Virus record (IMG/VR): IMGVR_UViG_3300047368_000327
Coordinates: 1 to 64,000 of that record
Source of the DNA: a virus
DNA length: 64,000 nucleotides
Strand: one strand, 5' to 3'
Shown here: one piece after another, positions 26,201 to 34,374 of the stretch
Position numbering within the stretch: the stretch's first letter is position 1
Layout: each line of letters opens with the position of its first letter
Program-made: the position numbers and the translations under genes
Notes under the pieces: model-generated
Databases searched by the model: none
The model's input: the letters and a program-made list of their open reading frames with translations, nothing else
What the model was told of the DNA's origin: nothing

Positions 26201-28706
26201 ACCGAACCCTTCGAGGAAAGATAGAAATATTAAGGTTTATAAGCTTAATAGAGAAAGAAACCCAGTAAAAGAGGGCGAGCAAGCGGCTAGATATAAAGAG
26301 AGATTTTCACTTGCGGGGATTACAGAAATAACTCCAGTTCAGTTGAGTTATCCAAATTCGGTTGTCATTGGTACTAGGGTTAATGCAAGAGATGTAGCTT
26401 CAATACCAAAAAGAAACTACCATTTGAAACTAAAGAAAGTTGCAGTTCCAAGTAATTATAACCCAAAAACAAGGCAGTACGATGGAAACTGGGACGGAAG
26501 ATTCATTGGTCAAGCCTCTAAGGGTGACTCAGTCCCTGAAGAAGCGAAGCTCTGGACCGATAATCCCGCTTGGTGTTTGTATGATTTAATATCTAACAAG
26601 AGGTATGGGGTTGGGAAGTTTGGAATAAAGCCTGAAAATATAGATAGATGGACCCTTTATAAGATAGCAAAATATTGCGATCAATTTGTTCCTAGTGGGT
26701 ATTCATCTAAATACCCAAAAAGAAATTTCATAACATCAGGAAACAATACTATAAAAATAACTGCAGATAATTATGACGCAGCAGATTTCAATAGAGAGTT
26801 TGGCTATGCTAATAAACAATTAGCCTTTTACTACAACCATGGATTGTATGAATCTATTAAAATAGAAGGTACATCTCAATCTGGAAACACAATAACCTTA
26901 GAGAGGGAGCCCTCTCAGGAGTTTGGAACTTGCGCTGTGGAAATTGACTATCCTCTTGTTGAGCCGAGGTATACTTTAAACGCATTTTTAATGAACCCGC
27001 AGAATGCCTTCAAGTTGATTAACGAATTTGCGTCTATATTTAGAGCTTACGCCTATTGGTCTGGAGGGGCAATAAACTTTTTTCAAGATGAGAAGAAAGA
27101 TTCTGTTATGCTTTTTGGCAATAATAATATATCTAAAGAGGGTTTCTCTTATTCTAGTACGCCGAAAACTAGCAGAACTAACGCCTGTAAGATAAAATAT
27201 GTAGACAAGTATAATATGTTTAGGGCTAAAATGGAGTATTCGGAGGACAGAAAGGCGATACAAGAGAATAGCATGATAGAGCAAACCATAGATGGCTTTG
27301 GAATAACTTCGCAATCTCAGGCAAAAAGAGCTGCGGACTTTATTGTAAAAACAGCTAATATGGAATCTGAAATTTTATCTTTTACGACTAGTTCTCTTGG
27401 TTCATATTTGAAGCCTGGCGACGTAATAGATGTACTTGACAATAAAAGAACAATAGGAAGGTTTGCTGGAAAAGTGGTTGATGTTCATGTGAATGGTGAC
27501 GGCAAAACAGCTGAAATAATAATAGATTATCCAATCAGGACTATAATAGACTCAGACGATAATGATACTTGGAAGAGTATAAGCCTGTATAATTTATCAG
27601 GGAACCAGACCATCGAATCATTAGATGAAATAGGGACGCCAACAGATGATGATATAGAAAACATGAGATCTTCTCAGATAAAAGATTTTGTAGTATACGG
27701 TATATCCGAGAATGATACAAAATTAAAACTACTAAACAATCCATACAGTTTAGTTACGGGAGAATACACTTGGGTAGAAGCCCTTAAAGACGCAGAAGAG
27801 AGAGGTGGAATACTTGCTACTGTAAACGATGAAATGGATCAAATTATGGTGCAGGCTGTAGCGCCAAAAGATAAAATGTCATGGATAGGTGGATACTTGG
27901 TTGAGGATCCTCCTCCTGAGAAATTTGTATGGCATCAGCCTCAAGCATGTGACAGTAATGAAATAACATTTTTTAGTTGGGCTGATGGTTATCCTAGGCT
28001 GGCTAAAGAGCTGCAAACAGATTTATTAGATTCAGAGAACATATTAATAACAGATCATATGTGTGGAATGGGTGGTGAGCTTAAGATAACTGCAGACTCG
28101 GAATTCCCTGGAGAAAATTTTATAGCTGTAAGCGGGTCTCAGGATAGCTCTATTCATGCAGACTGGGTCACGTTAAGCGGTGATACAAAACTTGGTTATA
28201 TTCTAGAAAAACAAGCAGATGAGACTTTATTTAAAATAAGAGGAATAGAAGGAACCACCTTCATTCTTGAAGACACCGTTAATTTAGCGGAGCCAAATAA
28301 ATACAAAATAATAAACATTACCGAATCCTCAAATGGAGTTTTCCAGATTCAGGGGGTTGAATATAACGAAGATAAGTTTGATAATATAGAGAAGGACCTG
28401 TCTATAAAAGAACCTAAATCTCCAGTAATCTTTACTGAAAATAGCATAGATCCTCCAAAGGAAATAACAGTGGAAGTTTTGCCAGAAAATTTAAATGAAA
28501 AAATACCATACGGAATAAAGGCTTCATGGGAAATGATTGAGGCTGCAGCAAGTTATAGGGTTCAATTTTTTAACGAAAATATACTTTTGGCTACATTCGA
28601 AATACCTAACGATAAAACAGCAGGTACTATATCTCACGAATACAGAAGCGATAGAGTGGTGGAAAATGGTACTTATTACGCAAGAGTTTACTCAATAGCA
28701 AGATAA
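23286..28706 (+). CDS. Tail-tip host-specificity protein: gpI-gpJ fusion with a C-type lectin domain
   Basis: 1806 aa. Residues 1 to about 85 match lambda gpI (ubiquitin-like fold, KVFLHGELGEKFGKEWDLDV, ending near HIFPMPQGAG). The gpJ-type core follows, with PVGYGRMKIGSNVVSA and a later WCLYDLISNKRYGVG segment. Lambda encodes gpI and gpJ separately, so this is a fusion. Residues about 1486-1642 look like a C-type lectin domain: WVEALKDAEERGGILATV, then WIGGY, FFSWADGYP and a closing LGYILEK strand, with two cysteines. The last 80 residues resemble a fibronectin III domain. It forms the tail tip that contacts the receptor, and the lectin domain suggests glycan binding. Confidence 0.88.
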   Translation: MKKVFLHGELGEKFGKEWDLDVDSPFEAVSALFANHQEIEIYLNSKEKQGVNYGIKKMPKGDFIEQIDYSLPTKKDIHIFPMPQGAGFAGGLLMMALQTAASMYVSSKLAEAMERDDSTLAMQTESFIFNGGENRYQQGSSVPVGYGRMKIGSNVVSACTVNYNYDAEKGKVLSFDDGLCSLVPEYSKYYNPEAGYLLSSLANNLFDGNSEFKASDPAYQFLKESLPNTYFGANDGIFGNYIDADEQRKSITTVKRIEKQGNFVAGYFYYEYNWLKGVNIGKMGVVGEEGNWTTLTKSDPGSSYKVKESDALSSSYICIQSVPQPSDSYGEKEFYPISFAKEGELEYIAGKDQSIFKGYFPISVGQRWRNANKNDGVGWFKLESASIYKAIDLVCEGSIEGFCDKNGETLKFNKNAEKIDDPNDPKFLRNTGDDYLQGVILDDSQVKEVNLNTNKDAYNINEFDIDVAQNRNEVIGADDQSLLEPQYLFTASTKDINAPLYGPREINVANITSNPNDLEAFQKNKPYAQGDYVSYQEGGGEKYTYKINSSLNNLFNRYGNHNYQNDDTEITYILNGELAEFYLTTEAINQYQVFSGEYVNLQENKLYQQGDKIRSKKYDGGMGYYEMGADADDFIGIFDEDSIYQNQQNKVIMRSLSNAANTDSPIYKITGDYEPGKEIDMGGGVSRTMGFIDFTQQLSAKDLEGNKEVTTDPIYILKNTEDQDIKNKDWYSEIDVTPGIVVGLWQSIKINGVKDIKNGPGGPGVEGEDRRDLINKIFLLGGTADQESIRSSEEEYYVSHTIINSLVEEVYVTIQIDELAYIYEGDTVDVTYKIGKLWTWIMRAYQAYHLYLAGVAAKGAIESIGLAADAMKVMPPMVVAAGIHKNVAKTEAMTALQQAAIIAAIEVVLGFIDPDDGWKIGTKIENAGEIWPDKARFRIKYGNEGEVPYSTDVYIYGVATSPYRKDIKIYLPPNPSRKDRNIKVYKLNRERNPVKEGEQAARYKERFSLAGITEITPVQLSYPNSVVIGTRVNARDVASIPKRNYHLKLKKVAVPSNYNPKTRQYDGNWDGRFIGQASKGDSVPEEAKLWTDNPAWCLYDLISNKRYGVGKFGIKPENIDRWTLYKIAKYCDQFVPSGYSSKYPKRNFITSGNNTIKITADNYDAADFNREFGYANKQLAFYYNHGLYESIKIEGTSQSGNTITLEREPSQEFGTCAVEIDYPLVEPRYTLNAFLMNPQNAFKLINEFASIFRAYAYWSGGAINFFQDEKKDSVMLFGNNNISKEGFSYSSTPKTSRTNACKIKYVDKYNMFRAKMEYSEDRKAIQENSMIEQTIDGFGITSQSQAKRAADFIVKTANMESEILSFTTSSLGSYLKPGDVIDVLDNKRTIGRFAGKVVDVHVNGDGKTAEIIIDYPIRTIIDSDDNDTWKSISLYNLSGNQTIESLDEIGTPTDDDIENMRSSQIKDFVVYGISENDTKLKLLNNPYSLVTGEYTWVEALKDAEERGGILATVNDEMDQIMVQAVAPKDKMSWIGGYLVEDPPPEKFVWHQPQACDSNEITFFSWADGYPRLAKELQTDLLDSENILITDHMCGMGGELKITADSEFPGENFIAVSGSQDSSIHADWVTLSGDTKLGYILEKQADETLFKIRGIEGTTFILEDTVNLAEPNKYKIINITESSNGVFQIQGVEYNEDKFDNIEKDLSIKEPKSPVIFTENSIDPPKEITVEVLPENLNEKIPYGIKASWEMIEAAASYRVQFFNENILLATFEIPNDKTAGTISHEYRSDRVVENGTYYARVYSIAR

Positions 28707-31700
28707 TGTCTTTTAGTAATTCCAGTCAAGTAAAGATTCCTTTAACCAACCCATATGTAAAGTACGGGAAAACGTTTAGGATATCAAATATTTATTTAAC
28801 TAGTTCAAATTTAGAACAAACAGTCAAGGATCTTCAGCCGAAATCCACGTCCCAGTCAAACTATCATCAAGATTTCCAAACATCTGACCTGGATATTAGA
28901 TGGGAAGTAATAGACCCAAGAAACGACTATGTATATAAAAATCCATCAGACATAGAGAAGAACGTATACATAAGTGGTTTCGATATAAACATATACGAAA
29001 ACTACGGAAACCTTACGGGGCAAAATGCAATAAACAATGGAACGTTGGTTTATTCAGAGTCAGGAGTAAAAGGCAACCAATTAAACTACAAAATAACAGG
29101 CGAAGACTATTCTAGGAATTATTCGGTGCAGATAGATTTAATAGACTTTACCGGGAATGTTAGTAGCGCTTTATTAACTACACAGAATCAGGAGCCAAAT
29201 TTTTCTATACTAAGCACGGGTCTGATTAGTGGTATTTTTTATTGCAACTATAGTGGGCTCACCGGGTTGAACGGACAAAACATATCTAACGATTTGCAGT
29301 CTCTAGAGCTTTATAATTTTACTGGTAGTGGGCTTGGGGTATTTCCGGGCGTAAGCGAAAAGGAAAGATGTGCTACTGGAGCAAATGGGTATGCGTCAAT
29401 TGAGTTAACTCCTGGCGTCGAAAACTATGTTATGGCAATACCAAGAGATTTATATTCTAGCGGCCATGTATCTGGTTTTTTTAAACCTCAAGAATATTAT
29501 ACAGGGGTAGATTTTTCAGGATTTATTGGGAGCTTAACGCAGCCAGATCCAATCAATTATAATCCAGAAATAAGTGAATTGGGTGGATATAGAATATCTG
29601 GAGGAGACGCTTATTATTATGAGTTTAATGCGAACTATAATACTGGAAGCGACTTGATTACAACTTGCTATGGAGTGACTGGGACAGGTCAGACTACTGG
29701 ATCGGTAATGGGTTATAGTGATCCAATATTTTTTGACAGTGGGGAGCTTTTTAATACAGACTATAATTATTCTAACACGGGCAACCAGTATATTTACGAC
29801 AACTCCTTAAAGCTTAAGGCTGGATTCAATACAGGAAGAATGGTGGACGTGCCGTTTTCAACAGGTTTAGGATTTACTGGTTCTGGAACTTTTGGAAGTG
29901 GTGCGGGAGAATATTGGGCTGATTTATTTCCAAGGTATACGGGGTATGTATCAACTGGATCTAATGGCGAATTTGCTTCTGGGGGATTCTATAATTACGG
30001 ATACTACGATTCATCTATTGGAAAATTTAAATGCGCAAGTTATTTGGATATAAAATCTGGAGAAAATTTAAACGTTGAGGGTATATACTCAATGCCTAAA
30101 AATAATCCAAATAGCTATGACATACAATACCATAGCGGCCCTAATTTTCAAAAAACATATGAACAAAGCGCCTCTTATCTTAATTCTATAGATAGAATGC
30201 CTGCGGTAGTGTTAAACCCATCTCAATTAAATAAAATAAATAGCCTAGAAAAGGGTAATGGTTGGGTTGGACTAAGAAGAAACGAAGTGGGAGTAGTGAC
30301 TGGTTTATTTTCTGAGGATTTTTCTAATCAATCATTTTTTGATGGAATAAATATTCAAGAAGAATTTAGCAGGGATATAGAAATAATAAATTTAACAGGA
30401 GGCGTTGAGGAATCTAGGCTAGAAATTAATGACGTTGGCTTTAATTGGTGTTGGGTTAATTCTAGCGGAACTCAAATATATAAATACGCAGGAAGTGGTT
30501 ACGAAAAAGTCAGAGAGGCTGACATCACTATAGATATAAAAAGAAAAAACCAAAATTCTGATGACTTGATATATAATACCGGTTTCACTTCCGAATCTCC
30601 CTTAATGGATGTGATGGATTTAACAGGTATATCTGGTGGCACAGCTATAAGCTTTGAGTACAACTTTAAGAATCAATATTATGGGTCAGGTATTGATAGT
30701 CAATACACGAATTACAATGTGGTACAGGTTGATTTGTACACAGGTGATAGTTACGGTTTTACTCCTGCTAGCGAAAATCTTTATGAAGCTTTTAGTGGGG
30801 AAAATATTGAAGCTTTGCAGAGTGCTGTTAGTTTTCAATATACAGAACCTGTTGGTACACCTCCTAGCTTTTTTAAAATGCTTCCTTATGATACAATTGG
30901 GCCAGGAGTTATGGCTGATGCGAACAAAATAATAGCAGAAAGTAAAGGGCAGGATCCAGACACACCTATTAAATTGGTTAACGACGACCAAATTACAGTG
31001 GTTAATTTAGATGGTATGCGGGCGGTTAATCAAAATTTTATAGAAGTGAAATTTCCTTTTGGCCATTCTGTAGAGCCTATTGTTACATTTGGAATTGAAT
31101 ATAATGGCGCTAGTCCACCTGCGTCTTATTTAGGAGCAATGGTTGTAGGTAAACCAACTAAGGAAAGAGTTTCATTTTTATTAACAGACGTGCCGCCTAG
31201 TGATGGGTACTCTTTGTATGTTCGATCTGCTAGCGGGACAACTCAAGCAAGACAGTTTAATTTTACTGCTTGGACGCCAGTGATGACCAACTTGAAAGCT
31301 TGGTACGACGCGAGCGATTCCTCAACGATTATAAAGAACGCGTCAAATGAGGTGACCGCATGGGCTGATAAGTCTAGCAATTCTAATAATCTTACGGCAA
31401 AAGATAATCCTGTCACAGGTTCAAGTACACTTAATTCACTCAATGTTTTTGATCTTGATGGGGGCGACTATTTTGAACTGAATAACTTATCAACTCCTGC
31501 AAGCGGAAACCTTCAAGCTTTCATCGTCTGTAATGTTACCGCTGTCGATAAAAGTACAGACGCAATTTTGTCAATGGATTCCCAGCAGAGAGATTGGCAG
31601 ATACAGGCAAACACAGCCAACTTCTTTAGAGGAAATTTGGTTTTTGCAGGTCAAAGTTCACCTAGCACGGGTGGAGGTAGCGCAAATTTAACAGGTTATC

Positions 31701-32008
31701 ATATTTATTGCGCTGATTTAGATTTTACTGACGATGGACAGTATCAATTGCTCATGGATGGTGCGCTACTCCCAGGGACAAATCAAAGAACTTATACTGG
31801 GAAACTCGCGTCCAATGTTAACTTTCGGATTTTTGCAAATCGAGGAGAAAATGAATTTCCACAAGGGTCAGTTGCTGAAGTTATTCTTTTGGACAATACG
31901 GATAATTTAATCCGTCAAAAAGTCGAAGGATACCTCGCCCACAAATGGGGCTTAACTTCGAGTTTACCCTCCAATCATCCTTATAAAGTTGTTATTCCTC
32001 AAGCTTAA
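28706..32008 (+). CDS. Tail fibre / receptor-binding protein with C-terminal LamG-like domain
   Basis: 1100 aa, coupled to the tail-tip gene by TAATG. The first about 850 residues are Gly/Ser/Thr/Tyr-rich with recurring TG turns (for example NYSGLTGLNG and GFTGSGTFGSGAG), typical of fibrous tail proteins. Residues about 860-1100 form a concanavalin/LamG-like jelly roll starting LKAWYDASDSSTI and ending GYLAHKWGL ... HPYK. That ending is common in surface proteins of marine and aquatic bacteria. The domain probably binds host polysaccharide. It is the last gene of the plus-strand tail operon and meets a minus-strand gene tail to tail. Confidence 0.82.
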   Translation: MSFSNSSQVKIPLTNPYVKYGKTFRISNIYLTSSNLEQTVKDLQPKSTSQSNYHQDFQTSDLDIRWEVIDPRNDYVYKNPSDIEKNVYISGFDINIYENYGNLTGQNAINNGTLVYSESGVKGNQLNYKITGEDYSRNYSVQIDLIDFTGNVSSALLTTQNQEPNFSILSTGLISGIFYCNYSGLTGLNGQNISNDLQSLELYNFTGSGLGVFPGVSEKERCATGANGYASIELTPGVENYVMAIPRDLYSSGHVSGFFKPQEYYTGVDFSGFIGSLTQPDPINYNPEISELGGYRISGGDAYYYEFNANYNTGSDLITTCYGVTGTGQTTGSVMGYSDPIFFDSGELFNTDYNYSNTGNQYIYDNSLKLKAGFNTGRMVDVPFSTGLGFTGSGTFGSGAGEYWADLFPRYTGYVSTGSNGEFASGGFYNYGYYDSSIGKFKCASYLDIKSGENLNVEGIYSMPKNNPNSYDIQYHSGPNFQKTYEQSASYLNSIDRMPAVVLNPSQLNKINSLEKGNGWVGLRRNEVGVVTGLFSEDFSNQSFFDGINIQEEFSRDIEIINLTGGVEESRLEINDVGFNWCWVNSSGTQIYKYAGSGYEKVREADITIDIKRKNQNSDDLIYNTGFTSESPLMDVMDLTGISGGTAISFEYNFKNQYYGSGIDSQYTNYNVVQVDLYTGDSYGFTPASENLYEAFSGENIEALQSAVSFQYTEPVGTPPSFFKMLPYDTIGPGVMADANKIIAESKGQDPDTPIKLVNDDQITVVNLDGMRAVNQNFIEVKFPFGHSVEPIVTFGIEYNGASPPASYLGAMVVGKPTKERVSFLLTDVPPSDGYSLYVRSASGTTQARQFNFTAWTPVMTNLKAWYDASDSSTIIKNASNEVTAWADKSSNSNNLTAKDNPVTGSSTLNSLNVFDLDGGDYFELNNLSTPASGNLQAFIVCNVTAVDKSTDAILSMDSQQRDWQIQANTANFFRGNLVFAGQSSPSTGGGSANLTGYHIYCADLDFTDDGQYQLLMDGALLPGTNQRTYTGKLASNVNFRIFANRGENEFPQGSVAEVILLDNTDNLIRQKVEGYLAHKWGLTSSLPSNHPYKVVIPQA

Positions 32009-32020
32009 GATATTAAGCTT
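32001..32020. terminator. Perfect inverted repeat at a convergent gene junction, possible bidirectional terminator
   Basis: AAGCTTAA and TTAAGCTT form 8-bp perfect arms around the 4-nt loop GATA. The repeat spans both stop codons of the convergent genes ending at 32008 (plus) and 32005 (minus). The symmetric site suits a two-way transcription stop. There is no clear T-run on either side, so intrinsic termination would be weak. Confidence 0.4.
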
Positions 32021-32808
32021 ATTAGAATCTTTGCGTCTTTGACTGATATATTGTCCCAGTCTTTCCACGTCTCGACATTTGGGTTTTGGTAAACCCCTTC
32101 TTTCTTTTCTTGCCACATTTTTTTAATGAACGGCTTAAAATCTTCAAAAGAATCGGCTGATAGAATACTTTTGGCCCTATTTTTTAGTGTTGTTGTAGGG
32201 CTGAATGGATCGTTTTTCTGAGCAGTATTCGGTGAAGAGCTGGAGCCTAAGTTTGATTTGTCCATTTCATCATCTCCAACTATATGTACGTTTAGAAAAT
32301 TTCTAACACAACGAACAAATGATCTATTGCAAGCTATGGTTTCGAGGAACTTAGTAGCAAAACTACTGGTATTTTTTGTGCTTGCGTTAGCCATGTCTTC
32401 AAACGAGACAGCCTCGCCTCCTGTTTCATAATTTGGAATAAAGACAGTATTACAAGTAACCGCTACGTGGTCATCTTCACATTTATCCATAACATAAGAA
32501 ACGCTAGAAAAACCCCTTAATCTGGCGAGCTCTTTAATTCCACTAAGCTTAATTAGGAGCTGATTATCTTTTAACCCATCTATAGACCTAGGCATGTCTT
32601 TATTTCTGGCTTGAAACCATAATTTATTAGGGAATAAATGCTCCTCTTTTATCATGGCCCTCCAATTTACAGAGCCATCTTCATTGAATTCGTACTGTAT
32701 ATTTTTTAGAAGGCCATTTTCATCTCTACTGAATTTTTCTGGCCCTTCTGAGTTGTTGATTTTACTCTCTTTTGAATCTTCGTCTGTTGTTTTTTTTGTT
32801 CTTGGCAT
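32005..32808 (-). CDS. Hypothetical protein, possible single-strand annealing protein
   Basis: 267 aa, last gene of the minus-strand operon. It overlaps the upstream glycosyltransferase gene by 47 bp. The central segment FLETIACNRSFVRCVRNFL resembles the A-x-x-R-A-x-x-R-x-x-R helix of Rad52/RecT-type phage annealing proteins. It is preceded by a beta-rich part with CNTVFIPNYETGG. The N-terminus is charged and low in complexity. SSB in the same operon fits a recombination role. The resemblance is short and read by eye, so the function is tentative. It ends 4 bp inside the convergent tail-fibre gene. Confidence 0.5.
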   Translation of the reverse strand: MPRTKKTTDEDSKESKINNSEGPEKFSRDENGLLKNIQYEFNEDGSVNWRAMIKEEHLFPNKLWFQARNKDMPRSIDGLKDNQLLIKLSGIKELARLRGFSSVSYVMDKCEDDHVAVTCNTVFIPNYETGGEAVSFEDMANASTKNTSSFATKFLETIACNRSFVRCVRNFLNVHIVGDDEMDKSNLGSSSSPNTAQKNDPFSPTTTLKNRAKSILSADSFEDFKPFIKKMWQEKKEGVYQNPNVETWKDWDNISVKDAKILISLIS

Positions 32809-33970
32809 AATTGTATATATTTATATGTTCTACTTCTTCCCAAAATGTATCGTTGTCGATAATTTTTTGGTCCTCTTTAGTTCTTTCAATTCCAGCGTCG
32901 AGGGATGCTTTACTGGAATATTCTTTACTATTTGATATGAGTATTTTATTGCTATGATAGAACGTATTATCACATACTTCTGCTGAAAAGTCAAGGTCTT
33001 TTTTAGTATGCTTCTTATATTCCTCGACAGTCCAGTCAAAGAATTTAAATCGAAGGGAAGGAAGCTTGCTTTTGTCCCTGCATATTAACGTATATTTTAT
33101 ACCTATAGATTCTAGTGACTTAAGATAGTCTTCGTCGAACTCTTCGCTTTCAACAAACAAGGTCATAGCTACAATATTAGACATATAACTACGAAGGAAG
33201 TTAATGTTAATTTTATCAGAAGTCATTAGATTAACTCTAAAGTTCAACCAAGATTGAAGTCCTTCATCTGACATTCCGTAGTCACACCTTAAATTGACTA
33301 TAGATTTAGGGGTAAAGTTTTCTGGCGCCGCACAATTAGGTATAGCCTCTGTTATGTCGTTTCCAAAATGAGAGCCAATATTTAGCGTTTTATACTCTGC
33401 AAAATCGTGCTTTATGTTTAATGAGTCTAAAACCGCAGAACATATTTCTTCTGGATTTATTTCATTTACCCTCTTGACCGATTCATGATTAGAGAAAGAA
33501 GGTTTTATTTTACTAAAATCAGGGGAAAGTAATTTTACTTTAGATCTATTGTTCCATATTGGTCCTGAGCATTCTGGGAACAAGTTAGCGTAAATGCTTA
33601 CTATTTTTTTATCAAAAGCGCTAGCTATGTGAACTGGCAAGCTATCCATGCCTAGATGCATTTCAGACATTTCTATAATGTACATCATTTGCTTAAAGGA
33701 ACAATCTAGGTAACAAAAATCGCATCCTTTTATTACTTCGTCTCCTTTTCCTCCTATTTGGATTATATCGAAACCTTCTTTTTGTAAAAAAGGCTTAATC
33801 AAATCTATAACCAATCTCCATTGGTCATAATGGCGAGCTGGAGATTTTTCTTTATTAGTGTGAAATGTTATAAATTTATTAGAAACTAAAGGGTAGAAGT
33901 GGGAAGTTATTTTGGGTTGACCTATTCTTACCCCTAATGATTTTGCGTATTCTTCTGCTATATGACTCAT
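32762..33970 (-). CDS. GT9-type (heptosyltransferase-like) C-terminal domain protein
   Basis: 402 aa. Residues about 1-150 match the C-terminal nucleotide-sugar-binding half of GT9 heptosyltransferases: FITFHTNKEKSPARHYDQW, IIQIGGKGDE, then MHLGMDSLPVHIASAF, with the family's D-S-x-x-x-H-x-A-x-A pattern. The N-terminal acceptor half of the fold is missing here and seems to sit at the end of the gene at 34371-36284, with one small gene between. Residues about 210-402 are an unrecognised extension. The start overlaps the upstream stop by ATGA. It would act on activated sugars in glycan assembly, presumably together with the split partner. Confidence 0.75.
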   Translation of the reverse strand: MSHIAEEYAKSLGVRIGQPKITSHFYPLVSNKFITFHTNKEKSPARHYDQWRLVIDLIKPFLQKEGFDIIQIGGKGDEVIKGCDFCYLDCSFKQMMYIIEMSEMHLGMDSLPVHIASAFDKKIVSIYANLFPECSGPIWNNRSKVKLLSPDFSKIKPSFSNHESVKRVNEINPEEICSAVLDSLNIKHDFAEYKTLNIGSHFGNDITEAIPNCAAPENFTPKSIVNLRCDYGMSDEGLQSWLNFRVNLMTSDKININFLRSYMSNIVAMTLFVESEEFDEDYLKSLESIGIKYTLICRDKSKLPSLRFKFFDWTVEEYKKHTKKDLDFSAEVCDNTFYHSNKILISNSKEYSSKASLDAGIERTKEDQKIIDNDTFWEEVEHINIYNYAKNKKNNRRRFKRE

Positions 33971-34374
33971 TGCCCTGTTGTGTAATATTTTTGCTCTTGT
34001 ATTTCTGAGCTAGTTAATTCATTTATTTTATTTTTAATATTAAATCTTTTATCATTTTCTTTGTATACTGATATAGATATATTTATAAACTCATCGTCTA
34101 GTTCTTTGTTGTTTTCTTTATTGCGCTGTGTCTCTAGTATATCCCAGAGCGCATCATTGACGTCAGTTATATCTGAGAGCAATAATTTTAGTTCTGGGTA
34201 ATCGTTAATTAGATCATCGCAAAGTGGTTTAAGTAATTTATACTCTGATTTAACGTGCTGTAATTTTGAGGCATCTTTTATTTTACTTTTCTTGACGTTA
34301 AGGACTGAAATTCTGTCAAATAACTCGCCAATAGAAATAGGAACTAATACGCCGCCTTTGTATCTGTTAATCAT
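33967..34374 (-). CDS. DUF6165-like protein
   Basis: 135 aa. It has the pattern I associate with DUF6165: VPISIGELFDRISVLNVK near the N-terminus, a VNDALWDILE segment, then an ISVYKENDKRFNIKNKIN segment before a final EQKYY. That family usually sits beside polysaccharide and LPS glycosyltransferase genes, and its function is unknown. The gene is wedged exactly between two genes carrying the N- and C-terminal halves of a GT9 fold, with ATGA overlaps on both sides. The protein is mostly helical and has no membrane segment. Confidence 0.75.
   Translation of the reverse strand: MINRYKGGVLVPISIGELFDRISVLNVKKSKIKDASKLQHVKSEYKLLKPLCDDLINDYPELKLLLSDITDVNDALWDILETQRNKENNKELDDEFINISISVYKENDKRFNIKNKINELTSSEIQEQKYYTTGQ

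Noticed and set aside
27740-28210. Diversity-generating retroelement variable repeat in the lectin domain
   Set aside because: No reverse transcriptase or template repeat is in this window and the domain is not at the gene's 3' end; kept only as something to check elsewhere.
32818-32825. Minus-strand TATAAATA just upstream of the gene at 32808
   Set aside because: It lies inside the end of the upstream coding region and would start transcription almost at the ATG; probably chance.
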